A DNA stretch of 37,642 bases from Herbaspirillum frisingense GSF30 (lineage in GTDB: Bacteria > Pseudomonadota > Gammaproteobacteria > Burkholderiales > Burkholderiaceae_D): NCBI RefSeq assembly GCF_000300975.2, contig NZ_AEEC02000043.1:1-37642 (forward strand). Direction: 5' to 3'. The translations under genes and the position numbers were made by a program. Shown here piece by piece: positions 36,888 to 37,642 of this stretch (within the stretch, counting starts at the first letter, position 1; the number at the start of each line of letters is the position of its first letter). The notes beneath the pieces were generated by a model. That model was not told where the DNA came from. It worked only from the letters and a program-made list of their open reading frames with translations, and ran no database searches.

Positions 36888-36919
36888 CCTCGCTGCGGTT
36901 TTCCGTGGCGAGGTTTTTT
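36888..36919 (+). terminator. Terminator of prs
   Basis: CCTCGC pairs with GCGAGG, with an inner CGG-TTTT-CCG tip and a TG/TG internal mismatch. Six T residues follow. It separates prs from rplY, so rplY must have its own promoter or rely on read-through. Confidence 0.88.
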
Positions 36920-36920
36920 C

Positions 36921-36944
36921 ATATTCCCTGGTCGCGGGGAATAT
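36921..36944 (+). other. Inverted repeat in the prs-rplY gap
   Basis: ATATTCCC and GGGAATAT form a perfect eight-pair repeat around eight bases, directly behind the prs terminator. It may be the first hairpin of the rplY leader or an operator. Confidence 0.45.
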
Positions 36945-36961
36945 TTAACTTGCGGGGCAAC

Positions 36962-36985
36962 CGTCGATTGAATGATTCAACGACG
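36962..36985 (+). other. Stem-loop in the rplY leader
   Basis: CGTCG plus TTGAA pair with TTCAA plus CGACG, with one bulged A and a three-base loop. It ends 26 bases before the rplY start codon and just before the GGAG ribosome site. Position suits a translational control element. Confidence 0.45.
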
Positions 36986-37011
36986 AGCCCTGCCAACATT
37001 GGAGCTTCAAC

Positions 37012-37620
37012 ATGAAAGTGATCGCCTTTCCGCGTAATGAACAGGGCACCGGAGCGAGCCGCCGCCTGCGTCGCGCGGGTCAAACCCCGGGTATCGTCTA
37101 CGGTGGCACCGCTGCCCCGCTGAACATCGCCGTTGACCACAACGCCCTGTACCACGCCCTGAAGAAGGAAACCTTCCACTCGTCCATCCTGGACCTGGAA
37201 ATCGACGGCAAGGTCGAACAAGTGCTGCTGCGTGACTTCCAAGTCCACGCTTTCAAGCAACTGGTCCTGCACGTTGACTTCCAACGCGTGGACGCTTCCC
37301 AGAAGCTGCACACCAAGGTGCCCCTGCACTTCGTGAACGCTGAAGTGTCGCCGGCCGTCAAGCTGCACGCCGGCATCATCAGCCACGTGGCTGCTGAACT
37401 GGACGTGACCTGCCTGCCGAAGAACCTGCCTGAGTTCATCGAAGTCGACCTGTCCAAGCTGGACGTCGGCCAATCGATCCACCTGGCTGACCTGAAGCTG
37501 CCCAACGGCGTGACCGCCGTCACCCAGGAAAACCTGACCATCGCCACCGCCACCGTGCCGGCCGGTCAAGTTGCCGCTGAAGGTGAAGCTGCTGCTGGCG
37601 GCGCCGAAGAAGCCAAGTAA
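37012..37620 (+). CDS. rplY: 50S ribosomal protein L25 (general stress protein Ctc form)
   Basis: A 202-residue L25/TL5/CTC-type protein that binds 5S rRNA. The N-terminal L25 domain (1-95) has [18 protein letters not shown] and GIVYGG. The C-terminal beta domain (about 95-180), with [13 protein letters not shown] and a [14 protein letters not shown] segment, is the longer Ctc version absent from E. coli L25. An Ala/Glu/Gly-rich tail ends the protein. GGAG lies eight bases before the ATG. The window ends just after; pth usually follows in relatives. Two leader hairpins lie upstream. Confidence 0.96.
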   Translation: MKVIAFPRNEQGTGASRRLRRAGQTPGIVYGGTAAPLNIAVDHNALYHALKKETFHSSILDLEIDGKVEQVLLRDFQVHAFKQLVLHVDFQRVDASQKLHTKVPLHFVNAEVSPAVKLHAGIISHVAAELDVTCLPKNLPEFIEVDLSKLDVGQSIHLADLKLPNGVTAVTQENLTIATATVPAGQVAAEGEAAAGGAEEAK

Positions 37621-37642
37621 TCCGCTTTCTTCCGCTGTAGAC

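Overview
The window reads as chromosomal DNA of a high-GC betaproteobacterium. The operon layouts rpe-gph-trpEGDC, DUF971-ubiE-Tim44-ubiJ-ubiB, ptsN-hprK-rapZ and lolB-ispE-tRNA-Gln-prs-rplY are typical of Burkholderiales. The protein sequences and the rRNA-type promoters at the left edge suggest Oxalobacteraceae, most likely Herbaspirillum or a close relative. That assignment is inference from recognised sequences, not from a database search. The region is almost entirely housekeeping, with no insertion sequence, prophage or CRISPR array.

Layout. Positions 1-300 hold two tandem leftward promoters of rRNA type, so an rRNA operon probably lies just outside the left edge. An enoyl-CoA hydratase (-), a universal stress protein (+), mltA (-), a 54-residue membrane mini-protein (+) and apaG (-) follow. 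Positions 3975-9760 form a rightward rpe-gph-trpEGDC block. Between gph and trpE I find an internal promoter, a Trp-rich leader peptide and a transcription attenuator. Positions 9780-13140 carry an SDR oxidoreductase, a divergent LysR regulator and a DHA2-type exporter. Positions 13195-22541 are a long leftward block: ubiB, ubiJ, a Tim44-like membrane protein, ubiE, a DUF971 protein, a HIT protein and a very large FAD/Fe-S oxidoreductase.

Positions 22679-23081 contain a compact rightward unit of two mini-genes (25 and 48 codons). Both have strong ribosome binding sites, and a clean UUCG terminator follows them. Then come a YqaA/DedA-like protein (-), ilvA and queF, a 112-base inverted-repeat region, and pagP with a 12-base tandem duplication across its stop codon. 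Next are ptsN-hprK-rapZ, mutM-mutY (-), a TPR lipoprotein coupled to lolB, ispE, tRNA-Gln(UUG), prs and rplY.

How the genes fit together. Four themes recur. (1) Tryptophan, isoleucine, PRPP and pentose-phosphate metabolism: rpe and prs supply and use pentose phosphates, and PRPP is a substrate of TrpD. (2) Ubiquinone biosynthesis: ubiE, ubiJ and ubiB. (3) Envelope biology: mltA, lolB, the TPR lipoprotein, pagP, and cell-wall precursor control through rapZ. (4) The nitrogen-PTS branch: ptsN and hprK. The most novel signals are the trp attenuator, the two-mini-gene operon, the inverted-repeat and tandem-repeat pair flanking pagP, and an abrupt low-GC patch inside ispE. I found no obviously new multi-gene defence or mobile system.
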